Positions 8,704-17,755 of a stretch of 48,807 nt of DNA are shown piece after piece. Origin of the DNA: Geobacteraceae bacterium (GTDB lineage Bacteria; Desulfobacterota; Desulfuromonadia; Geobacterales; DSM-12255); assembly GCA_013377075.1 (NCBI GenBank), contig JACABD010000028.1, positions 1-48,807 of the forward strand, read 5' to 3'. The translations under genes were made by a program, and so were the position numbers. A model generated the notes under the pieces. The model saw nothing but the letters and a program-made list of their open reading frames with translations. It did no database searches and had not been told where the DNA came from. The number at the start of each line of letters is the position of its first letter. Positions within the stretch are counted from its first letter, which is position 1.

Positions 8704-10857
8704 TTATTCATATTCCGGCGGTTTGTGACAACGGTCACAGTTGTTCGGGTCGCTTGTTGAAAATGCCATTGCATGACCATGACAGGCCCCACATGACTTT
8801 CCGACGTTCATATTGGCCATGGTTACCGGTTTTCTGTTAACACTGGCCGGAACAATTGTGTAGTGACAGTCACCACAGCGGTATCCTCTCCCCATATGCA
8901 CTTTGTGGCTGAAAGTAACAGTCTCCACATTTTTCTTGGGGGGGAAATCATACCTGATTGACTTGAGCACCGGATGACACTTTTGACAGTTGTCCTTAAC
9001 CGTAAAAGCATCTGTCCCATTGTGACAAAGTCCGCAGGATAATCCATTTTCCATATCCGTCATTGAGTAACGACGTGTCTGTCCTGACGGCACAAAAGTT
9101 TTGTCGTGGCAGTCGTTACATCGATAGATACCTGTGTGAAATTTATGACTGAAGAGTGCTCCTGAATCCCTGAACTGTATCTCCTTTGTCGGGTGGCACC
9201 TGTCACAGGTTGCCTTGACAGTAAAAGCCGTCTTGCCGTCATGACAGGCACCACAGGAACTTCCAGCCTCCATCTGCGACATAGTATGGCGCTTTGACTC
9301 TTTGCCGGTCGGAAATATCGAGTAGTGGCAATCCTCACACTTGTACAGCTCTGTATGAAACTTGTGGCTGAATATTGTCGCGCCCGTCTCCTTCACAGGA
9401 AAACTTATCTCTTTTGTTGTCTTGTGACAACGTCCGCAATCCCCTTTTACAGAAAATGCGAGATATGCATCATGGCAGGCACCGCATGACCTGTCCTTCT
9501 CCATCTCGGCCATTGAAAAGCGCCTGTTCAGACTGTCTGGAGTAAAAAAAGCGTTGTGACAGTCACTGCAGCTGTACATTTCCAGATGGCGAAGATGGGG
9601 GAATCTGGCATCAGCGGCAAAGGAGATCTCCTTTACCGGATGACATTTGCTGCAATCCTTGGCGACTGAAAAAGCGGTTTTGCCGTCATGACATGCTCCG
9701 CAGGATTTCCCCTTCTCCATCTGAGCCATGCTGAAACTTTTTCTCTGCACGCCTGTTTTGAAGATCCTGTTGTGGCAGTCGTCACACTTGTAAACAGCTG
9801 TATGAAACGAGTGACTGAATTCTACTTTTCCGGCATTGGGTAGATTAAAAATGATATTTTTGGTTGTTGAATGGCACCTGTCACAGCTTCCGTTTACGCT
9901 GAAAGCTATATTGGCATCATGACAGGCCCCACAGGAGAGATCCTTGTCCATCTGCTCCATGTTATACCTGCGACTCCCCTTGCCTCCTGTAAAAATGCCG
10001 CTATGGCAGTCAGTGCAGACATACATCTTCTTCACGGTGTCAGTATGAATTTTGTGGCTGAACTTTGCCGGAACTTTTGTAAAGCTGACATCAGGCAGAC
10101 CCAGGTGACACTTCTGGCAATCACCCTTTACTGAAAAAGCATCTCTGGAATTGTGACAGCCGCCGCATGACCTGCCTGTTTCCATATCGCGCATCAGGTA
10201 TCTTTTGCTGTTTGGACCGGCAACGAAAAGCTGGCTGTGACACTGGGTGCACTGAAAACCTGCGTCAAGATGGAATTTGTGATTGAACAGAGCATCTGCG
10301 TCAAAAGTAATATCTTTAACAGCATGACACTTTGTACAGCTGCCTGTTACACTGAATGCAGCCTTGCCGTCATGACAACCACCGCATGAAACTCCGCGTT
10401 CCATCTCCTTCATGGTGACATGTTGATTTGTGCCATCAGCCTTGAACAGCTTAACATGGCAGTCAGTGCAGCTAAAGAGAGCAAGATGGAACTTGTGACT
10501 GAAAATAACTGTACCGAAGTCTGGGATCTTTATCGAAATTTCTTTAGTGAGGTGACAAGTGCCGCATTCGGAAAGACCAAAAGCTTGTACCTTGTTATGA
10601 CACTGACCGCAAGACTTCCCCTTCTCCATATCCGTCATCGTATATGTCGGATTTTTTTCACCGATCTTGAACAGTGAATTATGACAAAGGGTACAATTAC
10701 TGCCGAGCTTCTTCAAGTGCGGATCATGAGGAAAGGGGACCGTCCCGACACTATCGGTCTTGATTGCGGCGCTTTTGTAATCTTTTGCATACATAACGGC
10801 AGGGATTATTCCCATTAAAAACACCGTCAGAATGATTCTTCTCAATGATTTCTCCAT
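8704..10857 (-). CDS. 27-haem c-type cytochrome made of nine triheme c7-like repeats
   Basis: A 717-residue exported cytochrome with a signal peptide (residues 1-24, ending VMYA) and no lipobox, so periplasmic or further exported. I count 27 CxxCH motifs arranged in nine units of about 75 residues. Each unit reads FxHxxH, CxxCH, MxxM followed by SCGxCH, an AF(S/T) turn, and a third CxxCH. The two histidines supply distal ligands for two haems; the invariant MxxM before the middle haem suggests His-Met coordination of one haem per unit, as known for Geobacter polymeric c7 proteins. Four to five late units share the SCGACHDGKTAF type. The ribosome site GGAG is only two bases from ATG. It starts 12 nt after the last cheY of the chemosensory operon. 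Confidence 0.95.
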   Translation of the reverse strand: MEKSLRRIILTVFLMGIIPAVMYAKDYKSAAIKTDSVGTVPFPHDPHLKKLGSNCTLCHNSLFKIGEKNPTYTMTDMEKGKSCGQCHNKVQAFGLSECGTCHLTKEISIKIPDFGTVIFSHKFHLALFSCTDCHVKLFKADGTNQHVTMKEMERGVSCGGCHDGKAAFSVTGSCTKCHAVKDITFDADALFNHKFHLDAGFQCTQCHSQLFVAGPNSKRYLMRDMETGRSCGGCHNSRDAFSVKGDCQKCHLGLPDVSFTKVPAKFSHKIHTDTVKKMYVCTDCHSGIFTGGKGSRRYNMEQMDKDLSCGACHDANIAFSVNGSCDRCHSTTKNIIFNLPNAGKVEFSHSFHTAVYKCDDCHNRIFKTGVQRKSFSMAQMEKGKSCGACHDGKTAFSVAKDCSKCHPVKEISFAADARFPHLRHLEMYSCSDCHNAFFTPDSLNRRFSMAEMEKDRSCGACHDAYLAFSVKGDCGRCHKTTKEISFPVKETGATIFSHKFHTELYKCEDCHYSIFPTGKESKRHTMSQMEAGSSCGACHDGKTAFTVKATCDRCHPTKEIQFRDSGALFSHKFHTGIYRCNDCHDKTFVPSGQTRRYSMTDMENGLSCGLCHNGTDAFTVKDNCQKCHPVLKSIRYDFPPKKNVETVTFSHKVHMGRGYRCGDCHYTIVPASVNRKPVTMANMNVGKSCGACHGHAMAFSTSDPNNCDRCHKPPEYE

Positions 10858-10869
10858 AGCTCCGACAGT

Positions 10870-11247
10870 TTAGACAATCTTTAGAAGCTGCTTTGCTACA
10901 TCAAGAATTCTGTTCGGCTGAATCGGCTTTGTAATATAGTCGTTTGCACCAAGAGCAAGTGCCCTCTGACGATCCTCCTGGGCCCCTTCTGTCGTTATGA
11001 CTACTATCGGGACGCCTTTCTGGTTTGCATCTTCGCGAACAAGACTGATCAGCTTCAGGCCATCCATTACCGGCATATTGATGTCTGTAAAAATCATATC
11101 GAATTTTTCAGCCGAGATCTTCTTCAGACCGTCAACACCGTCACCGGCCTCAACAATCCTGACACCCCTAATTCTTTTGAGTGCAAAAGAGATCAACTGG
11201 CGCATGGTAGGAGAGTCTTCAACTATCAGTATATTAATATCTGCCAT
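10870..11247 (-). CDS. CheY-like single-domain response regulator
   Basis: A 125-residue receiver with all active-site residues: E10-D11 acidic pair, phosphoacceptor D55 in TDINMP, T85 and K107 in TKP. It has no output domain, so it acts by binding a partner when phosphorylated, presumably by the CheA of this operon. An AGAGGGG ribosome site precedes the ATG. It is the last che gene, 12 nt before the 27-haem cytochrome. It closely resembles the cheY at 21531 in the TDINMP active-site segment, so the two may be paralogues. Confidence 0.93.
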   Translation of the reverse strand: MADINILIVEDSPTMRQLISFALKRIRGVRIVEAGDGVDGLKKISAEKFDMIFTDINMPVMDGLKLISLVREDANQKGVPIVVITTEGAQEDRQRALALGANDYITKPIQPNRILDVAKQLLKIV

Positions 11248-11283
11248 GATAAAACCCCTCTGATGGTATTGTTTTCAACTACC

Positions 11284-12102
11284 CTACTTTGTAAGCAGGT
11301 CTATGAACCCCTGAATTGTCGAGAGTCTGCGTTCCGAATCCGAGTAGAGCCTTGCACCGAATATGGCTGTAGCAGCGTGACCCGCAAGGAGTGTAAAGAG
11401 CTCGTAGTCGACCTGTGCGAATCTCTCCTTCTGAACAAGGAGCTTGTATATAGCCAGAACACCGATAACGTGCTCTTTTATCTTCAAAGGGACACATACC
11501 ATAGGGCTGAGAATATCCCTGTTATAGGTCTCAATATCATCGGCAAAATAACTCTCGCCACTCAGAAGAGTCTGGCCTATAAGTCCGCTGCCAAGCTTTA
11601 CCGGAGGGATATCCTCACGATCAAGGCCTTCGCAGGCAACCGCACTCAAGACACCTGTTTTTTCATCGAGAAGCATGAGTGAAAACTCTTCGGCGCCAAT
11701 CAGATTGATAACAATCTCCATGATGATCTGGAGAACCTCTCTGAAATCAAGTGTCGAATGGAGTTGGTAGCTGGCAATGTAAAGATTTGCCAGATTATTG
11801 TTCTCAGCCTCAATTTCTATATATCTGTTGGCAAAATCCTGATTTTCATCCTCTACCTTTTGAATACGGTTGAGGATATCCTGCTTCTCCTGCTCAAGCT
11901 CCTTAATACGGTTTAAAAGAGCATGATTCTGCTCCCCATCGCCCTGAACAGCGTGCCCAGCCAGAGAATTCTCCATTTCAAGGAGACGAAATCTGAGCCG
12001 TTCATTCTCCTTAAGCAGATCATGGGTAAACTCTGTCCCCTTCTTGAAGGCCTGAAGAAACTCTTCCGCCCTCCCTCTAAGTCCTGTTTCCTCTTCAATC
12101 AT
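11284..12102 (-). CDS. Coiled-coil and GAF domain signalling protein
   Basis: A 272-residue cytoplasmic protein. Residues about 15-110 form a heptad-rich coiled coil (repeats such as RIKELEQEKQDILNRIQKVEDE), followed by a GAF domain (about 115-255) with FSLMLLDEKTG and SPMVCVPLKIKEHVIGVLAIYK, and a short C-terminal helix. No kinase, cyclase or phosphatase domain follows, so it is a stand-alone sensor or adaptor. It lies between cheB and the last cheY, both on the same strand and 17-36 nt away. The ligand cannot be predicted. Confidence 0.85.
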   Translation of the reverse strand: MIEEETGLRGRAEEFLQAFKKGTEFTHDLLKENERLRFRLLEMENSLAGHAVQGDGEQNHALLNRIKELEQEKQDILNRIQKVEDENQDFANRYIEIEAENNNLANLYIASYQLHSTLDFREVLQIIMEIVINLIGAEEFSLMLLDEKTGVLSAVACEGLDREDIPPVKLGSGLIGQTLLSGESYFADDIETYNRDILSPMVCVPLKIKEHVIGVLAIYKLLVQKERFAQVDYELFTLLAGHAATAIFGARLYSDSERRLSTIQGFIDLLTK

Positions 12103-12119
12103 ATCTCAAGCACCTCCTG

Positions 12120-13184
12120 TCATCTGAATCCACATAATTCCAATATTTTTTCTGCCATCTGATCGAGATTAACAATCTTGTCCACAACTCCAGTTGCGAT
12201 AGCCTCGCGCGGCATTCCAAAGACAACCGCTGACTCTTCAGACTCAGCAAGTACAACACCACCTGCCTCTTTAATCTTTCTTACACCGAGGCTGCCGTCG
12301 TTTCCCATCCCGGTAAGGACAACCGAAAGAGCACGGGCTCCGTAAACTCTGGCAACCGAGGCAAGCATCGCATTTACTGATGGGATATACTTCTCATCTT
12401 TTGACGGGCTCTTCAAGCGGATGACCACCTGATCCCGCACCTGCACTGTTATCATGTTCATGCCGCCCGGAGCAACAAGAACCTGATTCGGAGAGAGAAT
12501 ATCGCCGTCAGACGCCTCTTTTACCTCAAACGGAAGCATCCTGTTGAGCCTTTCGGCAAATGTCCTGGTAAAGCCGGAAGGCATATGCTGAGAGATCAGA
12601 ATAGTAAAAGGAAGCTTGCCGGGCATCTGGGACAAAATCTTCTGAAGAGCTGGCGGACCACCCGTAGAAGCACCGATAGCCAGAACTTCAAACTTCTGAC
12701 ATACCCCCCTTGGAAGCCTGGCAACTTTCCTAATCGGGAGATTTTCCACCTGAGGAACAGGTCTTGTCCTGTTCTTAAGTCCCTGAAGATTCAGGTTCAG
12801 CAGGCTGCCTACCTTTTGTTGCAGTTCGTCCCTTATCTCAAGAAGCTGATCTGAAAGTGCCCGTCTTGGCTTTGCCACAAAATCAACAGCACCAAGTTCG
12901 AGAGCCTTGAACACACGGTCGTCATCGCTATGGGAACTGACAACAATAACCGGCGCAGGACAGGCTGTCATGATAATCCTGAGCAGCGTAAATCCATCCA
13001 TACCGGGCATTTCCAGATCCAGTGTTATCAGATCCGGACGAAGGTCCATTGCCTTCTTAAGCCCCTCTTCACCATTAACGGCATAACCGATTACCTCAAC
13101 CACCGAAATCTCTTCGAGCAACTTGACGATAGTCCGCCTGCTGTAAGCTGAATCATCTATAACCAGAACCCTTACCCGGCTCAT
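12120..13184 (-). CDS. cheB: Chemotaxis protein-glutamate methylesterase/deamidase CheB
   Basis: A 354-residue two-domain enzyme that removes methyl groups from receptor glutamates. The N-terminal receiver has D10-D11 and phosphoacceptor D56 in [10 protein letters not shown]; a linker of about 40 residues leads to the methylesterase domain with the nucleophile serine in [12 protein letters not shown], the histidine in [10 protein letters not shown] and the aspartate in GMGNDGSLG. The ATG overlaps the cheR stop by four bases (ATGA), so the pair is translationally coupled. No receptor gene is in the window. Confidence 0.96.
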   Translation of the reverse strand: MSRVRVLVIDDSAYSRRTIVKLLEEISVVEVIGYAVNGEEGLKKAMDLRPDLITLDLEMPGMDGFTLLRIIMTACPAPVIVVSSHSDDDRVFKALELGAVDFVAKPRRALSDQLLEIRDELQQKVGSLLNLNLQGLKNRTRPVPQVENLPIRKVARLPRGVCQKFEVLAIGASTGGPPALQKILSQMPGKLPFTILISQHMPSGFTRTFAERLNRMLPFEVKEASDGDILSPNQVLVAPGGMNMITVQVRDQVVIRLKSPSKDEKYIPSVNAMLASVARVYGARALSVVLTGMGNDGSLGVRKIKEAGGVVLAESEESAVVFGMPREAIATGVVDKIVNLDQMAEKILELCGFR

Positions 13185-14056
13185 TTTACCACCGAACCGG
13201 AAAGCAAGGGCTTTTCATAGACCATATCGTTCTTGAAGTGCCTGAGTTTGAAGGCTGTGGTTATATTCATAAGAGATTCTGAGTGCCCTAAAAGGAGAAA
13301 CCCTCCAGGATGAAGAGTTGTATAAAAGTGCTCTATGACCCGTTTCTTAGACATAATATCAAAATAAATTATTACGTTACGGCAGAAAATCAGATCCATC
13401 TTGCCAAGAAACAGAAATTTGTTTGAATCATAAAGATTGAGCCTGCTGAAAGTAACTATTTCACGGATACGGTCATTGACCCTGTAACCGCCATCCTGTT
13501 CATGGAAATAACGGCTCTTGAAGTGAGGTTCTGTCACCCTGAAAGAAGAGTTGCCGTACACCCCTTTTCTTGCATGATGAAGGACTCTCTGACTGATATC
13601 TGTTCCTATGATCTCTATCTTCCAGCCGGCAAGAGCCGGCATTTCAAGAAGAAGTATGGCAATCGTGTAGGGCTCTTCCCCTGTGGAGCAGCCTGCACTC
13701 CATATCCGCAGGGTTTTATCACCGTTTTTTATTTTTGCCGCGATCAGTTCAGGGATGATCTCTTCCGTAAAGGCTTTCAACTGGAATGACTCACGGAAGA
13801 AGTAGGTCTCATTTGTTGTCAAAAGATCCATGATATCAGAAAGTTCCTGCTCCCTGCTGACATCATATTTCAGATAATAGTAATAATCATGAAATGTTAC
13901 GAGCTGATGATGGGAGAGTCTTGGCGAAAGACGTCGCTCAAGCAGATACCTGTTCTCTTCAGCAAAGTACAGGCCGCTGTAGTTGTAGATCAGATCTCGG
14001 AGGAGCACAAACTCCTCATCTGTCATCTTTATATCTGAGTCAGTAAAAAAAAGCAT
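13181..14056 (-). CDS. cheR: Chemotaxis protein methyltransferase CheR
   Basis: A 291-residue S-adenosylmethionine methyltransferase that methylates receptor glutamates. The helical N-terminal domain (about 10-75) precedes a Rossmann-type domain with [15 protein letters not shown] near residue 122 and [10 protein letters not shown] near 230. No TPR extension is present. Its ATG overlaps the HEAT gene stop by one base (TGATG) and its stop overlaps cheB. It belongs to the operon's adaptation system. Confidence 0.96.
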   Translation of the reverse strand: MLFFTDSDIKMTDEEFVLLRDLIYNYSGLYFAEENRYLLERRLSPRLSHHQLVTFHDYYYYLKYDVSREQELSDIMDLLTTNETYFFRESFQLKAFTEEIIPELIAAKIKNGDKTLRIWSAGCSTGEEPYTIAILLLEMPALAGWKIEIIGTDISQRVLHHARKGVYGNSSFRVTEPHFKSRYFHEQDGGYRVNDRIREIVTFSRLNLYDSNKFLFLGKMDLIFCRNVIIYFDIMSKKRVIEHFYTTLHPGGFLLLGHSESLMNITTAFKLRHFKNDMVYEKPLLSGSVVK

Positions 14057-15879
14057 CAGCGCCTTTCGGAAATTGCAGCTAGAAGGTTTGCAGCAACAGA
14101 AACTACCTCTTCGTCATGATCCTTAAGTGCCCGCTCAAGAAATGGAGTCGATTTTGCCGGATCGATCTGAACAATTGATTGTAGTGCAGAAATTTTCAAC
14201 ATTCCCGAAGCAGAAGCGGCAAGCTCTGCAACCCTTTCGAAAAAGGGTGCTTCACCTCTCCTGCCAAGGCTCTTTATGGCAGCAACCTGCACTCTCTGGG
14301 AAGAGTCATCCAGCGCCAGGGCAAGAGAACCGGTATCATCTGCAAATCCGCTCCATCCCAGTGCATTTGCCGCTGCCAGTCTGACATCCGCCTCCTCGTC
14401 TGCAAGTGCCATCGAAAGTCTTCCGGCTGTTTCAGGGTTTTTCAACTCTCCGATGGCCGTGATTGACTCTCGCCTTACCAGATAATCCTCGTCCTTGCTC
14501 AGAAATACAAGATGCCCGGCATCTTTGAGTGCGCCAAAAAGCTTAACAGCCTGCAATCTGCAATCAGGGTCAGCAGATTCGGCAAGAGTAACTGCCGATT
14601 CTGCGACAGAGTCCCTTGCAACAGTTGCAAGACGTACAAGCGCCGTAGTTGACCTTTTCCTGACTTCAGAATGATCGTCACCAAGAAGTTTTACCAGCGC
14701 AGGAATAAGTTCTGTAAGTCCGCTTTTACCGACAGCCTCGGCCGCAATTGCCCTGACCATAGGGGATGAATCCCGCAGCGCATCTGAAGCTATCTCCCTT
14801 CCTTTCGCAAAAGAGAGTTCACCTGAGATATAAGCGATTATGCAGCGCTCTTCTTCATCGGAATTGATAAACATCACCTGAAGGGATGAACCGGATTCAA
14901 TGACCAAATTACGAAGAGCGTCAAGGGCAGACTGGATAGTGTTTTCGCTACGACAGGCCTTGACTAGTAGATCCAGCGAGCGCAGATCTCCGACTAGCCC
15001 AAGGATAGTTATTGCAGCACGCTGAATCTTCAGATCACTGCTACCTGCCATCGAGATCAGATATTCAACAGATTCCGAACCTTTAAGGCTCGCAAGCCGC
15101 GCTGATGAACTCCTCATGAAGTCTTCCCGCGAACACCTCTGCCGTATAATGTCAAGTGCTGCAAGCGCAGCCTCCCTGACGTTTCTAGCCCTGTCTATAA
15201 TTCCTTCAATCAGAATAGGAACTGAGGCCAAGTCACCGATGACTCCGAGGCACTCGAAAAGCGCCTTTTTAAGGATTGGGTCACCTGCCAGCGGAGTGAT
15301 CGTCTCAATCGGAACCGGTGTCCCTATCTTGACAAGGGCCTCAAGAATTGCGTAACGGATAAGAAGATCATCCCTTTTCAATGAGCTCAAAAGATGCGGG
15401 ACTGCTGCGGCATCACCGATTGCACCCATACTCTCCGCAGCCGCTGCTGCCACATTAGAGTCGCTGTCGCCAAGTGCTGTTGCAAGCTGTGGCAAAATCG
15501 ACGAAGATTTTATCCCCCCCATTATATCAACGATAAACTTGCGAACACCGGCATCCTCATGGGAAAGCTGCTCTACCAGATGAGGAAGCGCCCTTTCACC
15601 GACTGTCTGCAAAACCTCCACAACTGAATTTCGTAGACCGGCATTTCCATGTGAAGTCAACAATAGAACAAGTTCTCTGGCCAGTTCATCACCAGGAGAG
15701 ACCGAAAGAATAAGATCAACAGCCTCTTTCCTTACCCGCCAGCTTTCGTCACCCAGTGCCAATAGTGCAGAATCCTTTACCTTCGAAAATGGAAACCCCG
15801 CAAGGGCTGAAACAGCGCCCCTTCGCACCTCTTCATCGGAAGATTCAAGATTTTTAAGGAGCAAATCAATAGGTTCCAA
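14056..15879 (-). CDS. HEAT-repeat scaffold protein in the chemosensory operon
   Basis: A 607-residue protein composed almost wholly of HEAT/PBS-lyase-type repeats of about 31 residues, each with a pattern like DxxxxVRxxAAxALGxxG (for example SNVAAAAAESMGAIGD and ADVRLAAANALGWSG). No catalytic domain, signal peptide or membrane helix is visible. Such alpha-solenoids bind proteins, so a scaffold for kinase or adaptor partners is a reasonable inference. It is coupled to cheR (TGATG) and follows the zinc-ribbon receiver gene by eight bases. A direct enzymatic role is unlikely from sequence. Confidence 0.85.
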   Translation of the reverse strand: MEPIDLLLKNLESSDEEVRRGAVSALAGFPFSKVKDSALLALGDESWRVRKEAVDLILSVSPGDELARELVLLLTSHGNAGLRNSVVEVLQTVGERALPHLVEQLSHEDAGVRKFIVDIMGGIKSSSILPQLATALGDSDSNVAAAAAESMGAIGDAAAVPHLLSSLKRDDLLIRYAILEALVKIGTPVPIETITPLAGDPILKKALFECLGVIGDLASVPILIEGIIDRARNVREAALAALDIIRQRCSREDFMRSSSARLASLKGSESVEYLISMAGSSDLKIQRAAITILGLVGDLRSLDLLVKACRSENTIQSALDALRNLVIESGSSLQVMFINSDEEERCIIAYISGELSFAKGREIASDALRDSSPMVRAIAAEAVGKSGLTELIPALVKLLGDDHSEVRKRSTTALVRLATVARDSVAESAVTLAESADPDCRLQAVKLFGALKDAGHLVFLSKDEDYLVRRESITAIGELKNPETAGRLSMALADEEADVRLAAANALGWSGFADDTGSLALALDDSSQRVQVAAIKSLGRRGEAPFFERVAELAASASGMLKISALQSIVQIDPAKSTPFLERALKDHDEEVVSVAANLLAAISERR

Positions 15880-15887
15880 GTGTCACC

Positions 15888-16796
15888 TCACCCCTCATTA
15901 ATGCCCATCTCTTTTTTCTTCTGACTGATAAGCTCAGCCACGGCTTCTGCGTAAAAATCAACAGGAAAACTCAGAAATTCAGGCATCCTGCTCTCATATA
16001 TTGCCCGGCCGTCTCTTATTTCAAGACCAAGATAGTGCTCTATATCCCCGTTTTTTGCAGCCTCTTCCAGCTCGGATTCCCGGTAGAGAGATATATCTGA
16101 GACAATGCTTCGGGCAAGCTGCCTTGCAGCCCTGTAAAGCACCTCCCTTGCATCCTGGTTCTCTGCCTGGGGTCTGTTCATCAGCTCCTTGCGGGCAATC
16201 TCCTGTTTTTCCGCCTCGGAAGCGGTCAGCCTGTCCGGTGAAGTCTCAACAGTTGCCTCTGGCGGAGAGTCGGCAGCAATCTCCACTGTATTTGCAGCAA
16301 GCCTGTAAATCATTGCTGCAAGTGCATCGGGAATATGATGCTGCTCTATGTAGTCATCTGCACCGTATAGCGACTGCGGAGATCGCTTATACTTTGTCTT
16401 GTCATAGATCGCTGCAAGCAGAATTATTTTCGTATCAATTGTATCCGGATTAGCGCGCAGAGCCTCGCAGACCTGAAAGCCGTACATCGTCGGCAGGGCC
16501 ACATTAAGTAGGACAACATCCGGCTTAAGAGTTGAGACCAAGTCAAGAGCCTCTTTCCCGTCATGGCAGGAAATCAGGTCAAAAGGCTCCGCAGCCAGCA
16601 CCTTTTCGACAGCCGCACAAAACTCAACGCTTTCATGGGCAAGCAGAACAGCAAGGCGCCCTCCACGCTCACCCTTTTCAGCTGAAAGTCTGAATATTGC
16701 AGAGCATTTACTGCATCTGAGCTTTATGGAACCACTGCGAACCTTCTGCTCATCAAATCTGAATCTGGTTCTACAGAGCGGACAACTTATAAACAT
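15888..16796 (-). CDS. Zinc-ribbon protein with a degenerate receiver domain
   Basis: A 302-residue protein. Residues 1-38 form an MJ0042-type zinc ribbon with C5, C8, C28 and C31. Residues about 47-165 fold like a receiver, but the chemistry is gone: the acidic pair is HE (54-55), the phosphoacceptor is N98 in LLNVALP, the conserved Thr is alanine and the Lys is missing from the YIEQH segment. A C-terminal helical domain (about 225-300) of unknown role follows. I use the ATG at 16796 because GGGGAG precedes it and the zinc ribbon begins there; an upstream ATG at 16865 would overlap cheW. It is probably a phosphorylation-independent adaptor. Confidence 0.82.
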   Translation of the reverse strand: MFISCPLCRTRFRFDEQKVRSGSIKLRCSKCSAIFRLSAEKGERGGRLAVLLAHESVEFCAAVEKVLAAEPFDLISCHDGKEALDLVSTLKPDVVLLNVALPTMYGFQVCEALRANPDTIDTKIILLAAIYDKTKYKRSPQSLYGADDYIEQHHIPDALAAMIYRLAANTVEIAADSPPEATVETSPDRLTASEAEKQEIARKELMNRPQAENQDAREVLYRAARQLARSIVSDISLYRESELEEAAKNGDIEHYLGLEIRDGRAIYESRMPEFLSFPVDFYAEAVAELISQKKKEMGINEG

Positions 16797-16833
16797 GAAA
16801 CTGCTCTCCCCTTGGAAATTATAAACTTTGAGG

Positions 16834-17301
16834 TTATGCCAGACTTTCCAGGGAACAAACCTCATTCATCGTAAGGAGCCTGTCAATATCAAGCAGCATG
16901 ACCATATTTTCCCCTGCAAGACAGACCCCCAGCAGTTTATTGATAACAGCCCCTTCAGATAATGCGGGAGGCGGTTTTATATCCTTTACCGGCACAGTGA
17001 TCACCTCAGTGACATCATCAACCACAAGTCCCATAGTCTGGGCAGAAAGCTTCACAATAAGGAGTCTGGTCGAGGCGGAAACATCCCTTGCCTCCATATT
17101 GAATCTTTTGCGCAGATCCACAACAGGTATTACGGCCCCGCGCAGATTTATGATCCCGTCTACAAATGGTGGGGCCTGAGGAAGAGGTGTCAGCTTCTGC
17201 GGCCTGATAATCTCCTTTATCCTCATTATATCAACAGCATAAAGATCATCTTTCAGGCTGAAACATGCAACCTGAATTTCCCTGATGTCACTGTTCATCA
17301 A
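16834..17301 (-). CDS. cheW: CheW chemotaxis coupling protein
   Basis: A 155-residue CheW-domain protein that links receptors to CheA. It shows the family's IMRIKEIIRP, PFVDGIINLRGAVIPVVDLRKRF and VDDVTEVITVPVKDI segments. The start is ATG-ATG at 17301/17298. Unlike the second CheW of the operon (17756) it has no N-terminal extension. It lies 30 nt after the middle cheY. Confidence 0.93.
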   Translation of the reverse strand: MMNSDIREIQVACFSLKDDLYAVDIMRIKEIIRPQKLTPLPQAPPFVDGIINLRGAVIPVVDLRKRFNMEARDVSASTRLLIVKLSAQTMGLVVDDVTEVITVPVKDIKPPPALSEGAVINKLLGVCLAGENMVMLLDIDRLLTMNEVCSLESLA

Positions 17302-17331
17302 CAGACCTCGTATTTACGCCAGTCAATTTTA

Positions 17332-17700
17332 TTATTTGAGCAAACCTTCGATAATTTCGATAATCCTACCTGACTTGAAGGGTTTAGTGACATACGCATC
17401 AGCACCGACTTCTGCACCACGGTTCTGATCTGCCGTACTCTTTTTGGCCGTAAGCATGACAACAGGAATAGCTGCTGTATCAGGGTTTTCCTTAATCCTG
17501 CGACAAACTTCGAATCCGTCAATGCCTGGCATCATTATGTCAAGCAGCACAAGATCCGGCCTCTCCCTACCAATCTCCGTGAGCGCGGCCATACCGTCCT
17601 TTACTCCGGCAACCAGATACCCCCGGGTTGAAAGCAAAATGCTCTCAAGCTTCAACAGGCTCTCTTCATCCTCTACAATAAGTATTTTTTTCTGGCTCAT
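17332..17700 (-). CDS. CheY-like response regulator
   Basis: A 122-residue stand-alone receiver with E10-D11, phosphoacceptor D54 in LLDIMMPGIDG, a threonine in MLTAK and a lysine in VTKPF. Its PleD/DivK-like DIMMPG signature differs from the DINMP type of the two other cheY genes, so it likely has a different partner. The ATG at 17700 is chosen because GGAGG lies eight bases upstream; the ATG at 17715 is part of that ribosome site. Position between the two cheW genes. Confidence 0.93.
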   Translation of the reverse strand: MSQKKILIVEDEESLLKLESILLSTRGYLVAGVKDGMAALTEIGRERPDLVLLDIMMPGIDGFEVCRRIKENPDTAAIPVVMLTAKKSTADQNRGAEVGADAYVTKPFKSGRIIEIIEGLLK

Positions 17701-17755
17701 CGCATAATCCTCCATTCATCATCACACCAATATGGGTTTTGAGCTGCATATAACC

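Noticed and set aside
8704-10857. Regular repeats that might suggest a CRISPR array
   Set aside because: The period is that of a protein repeat of about 75 codons, with variation at third positions; no short identical repeats with unique spacers.
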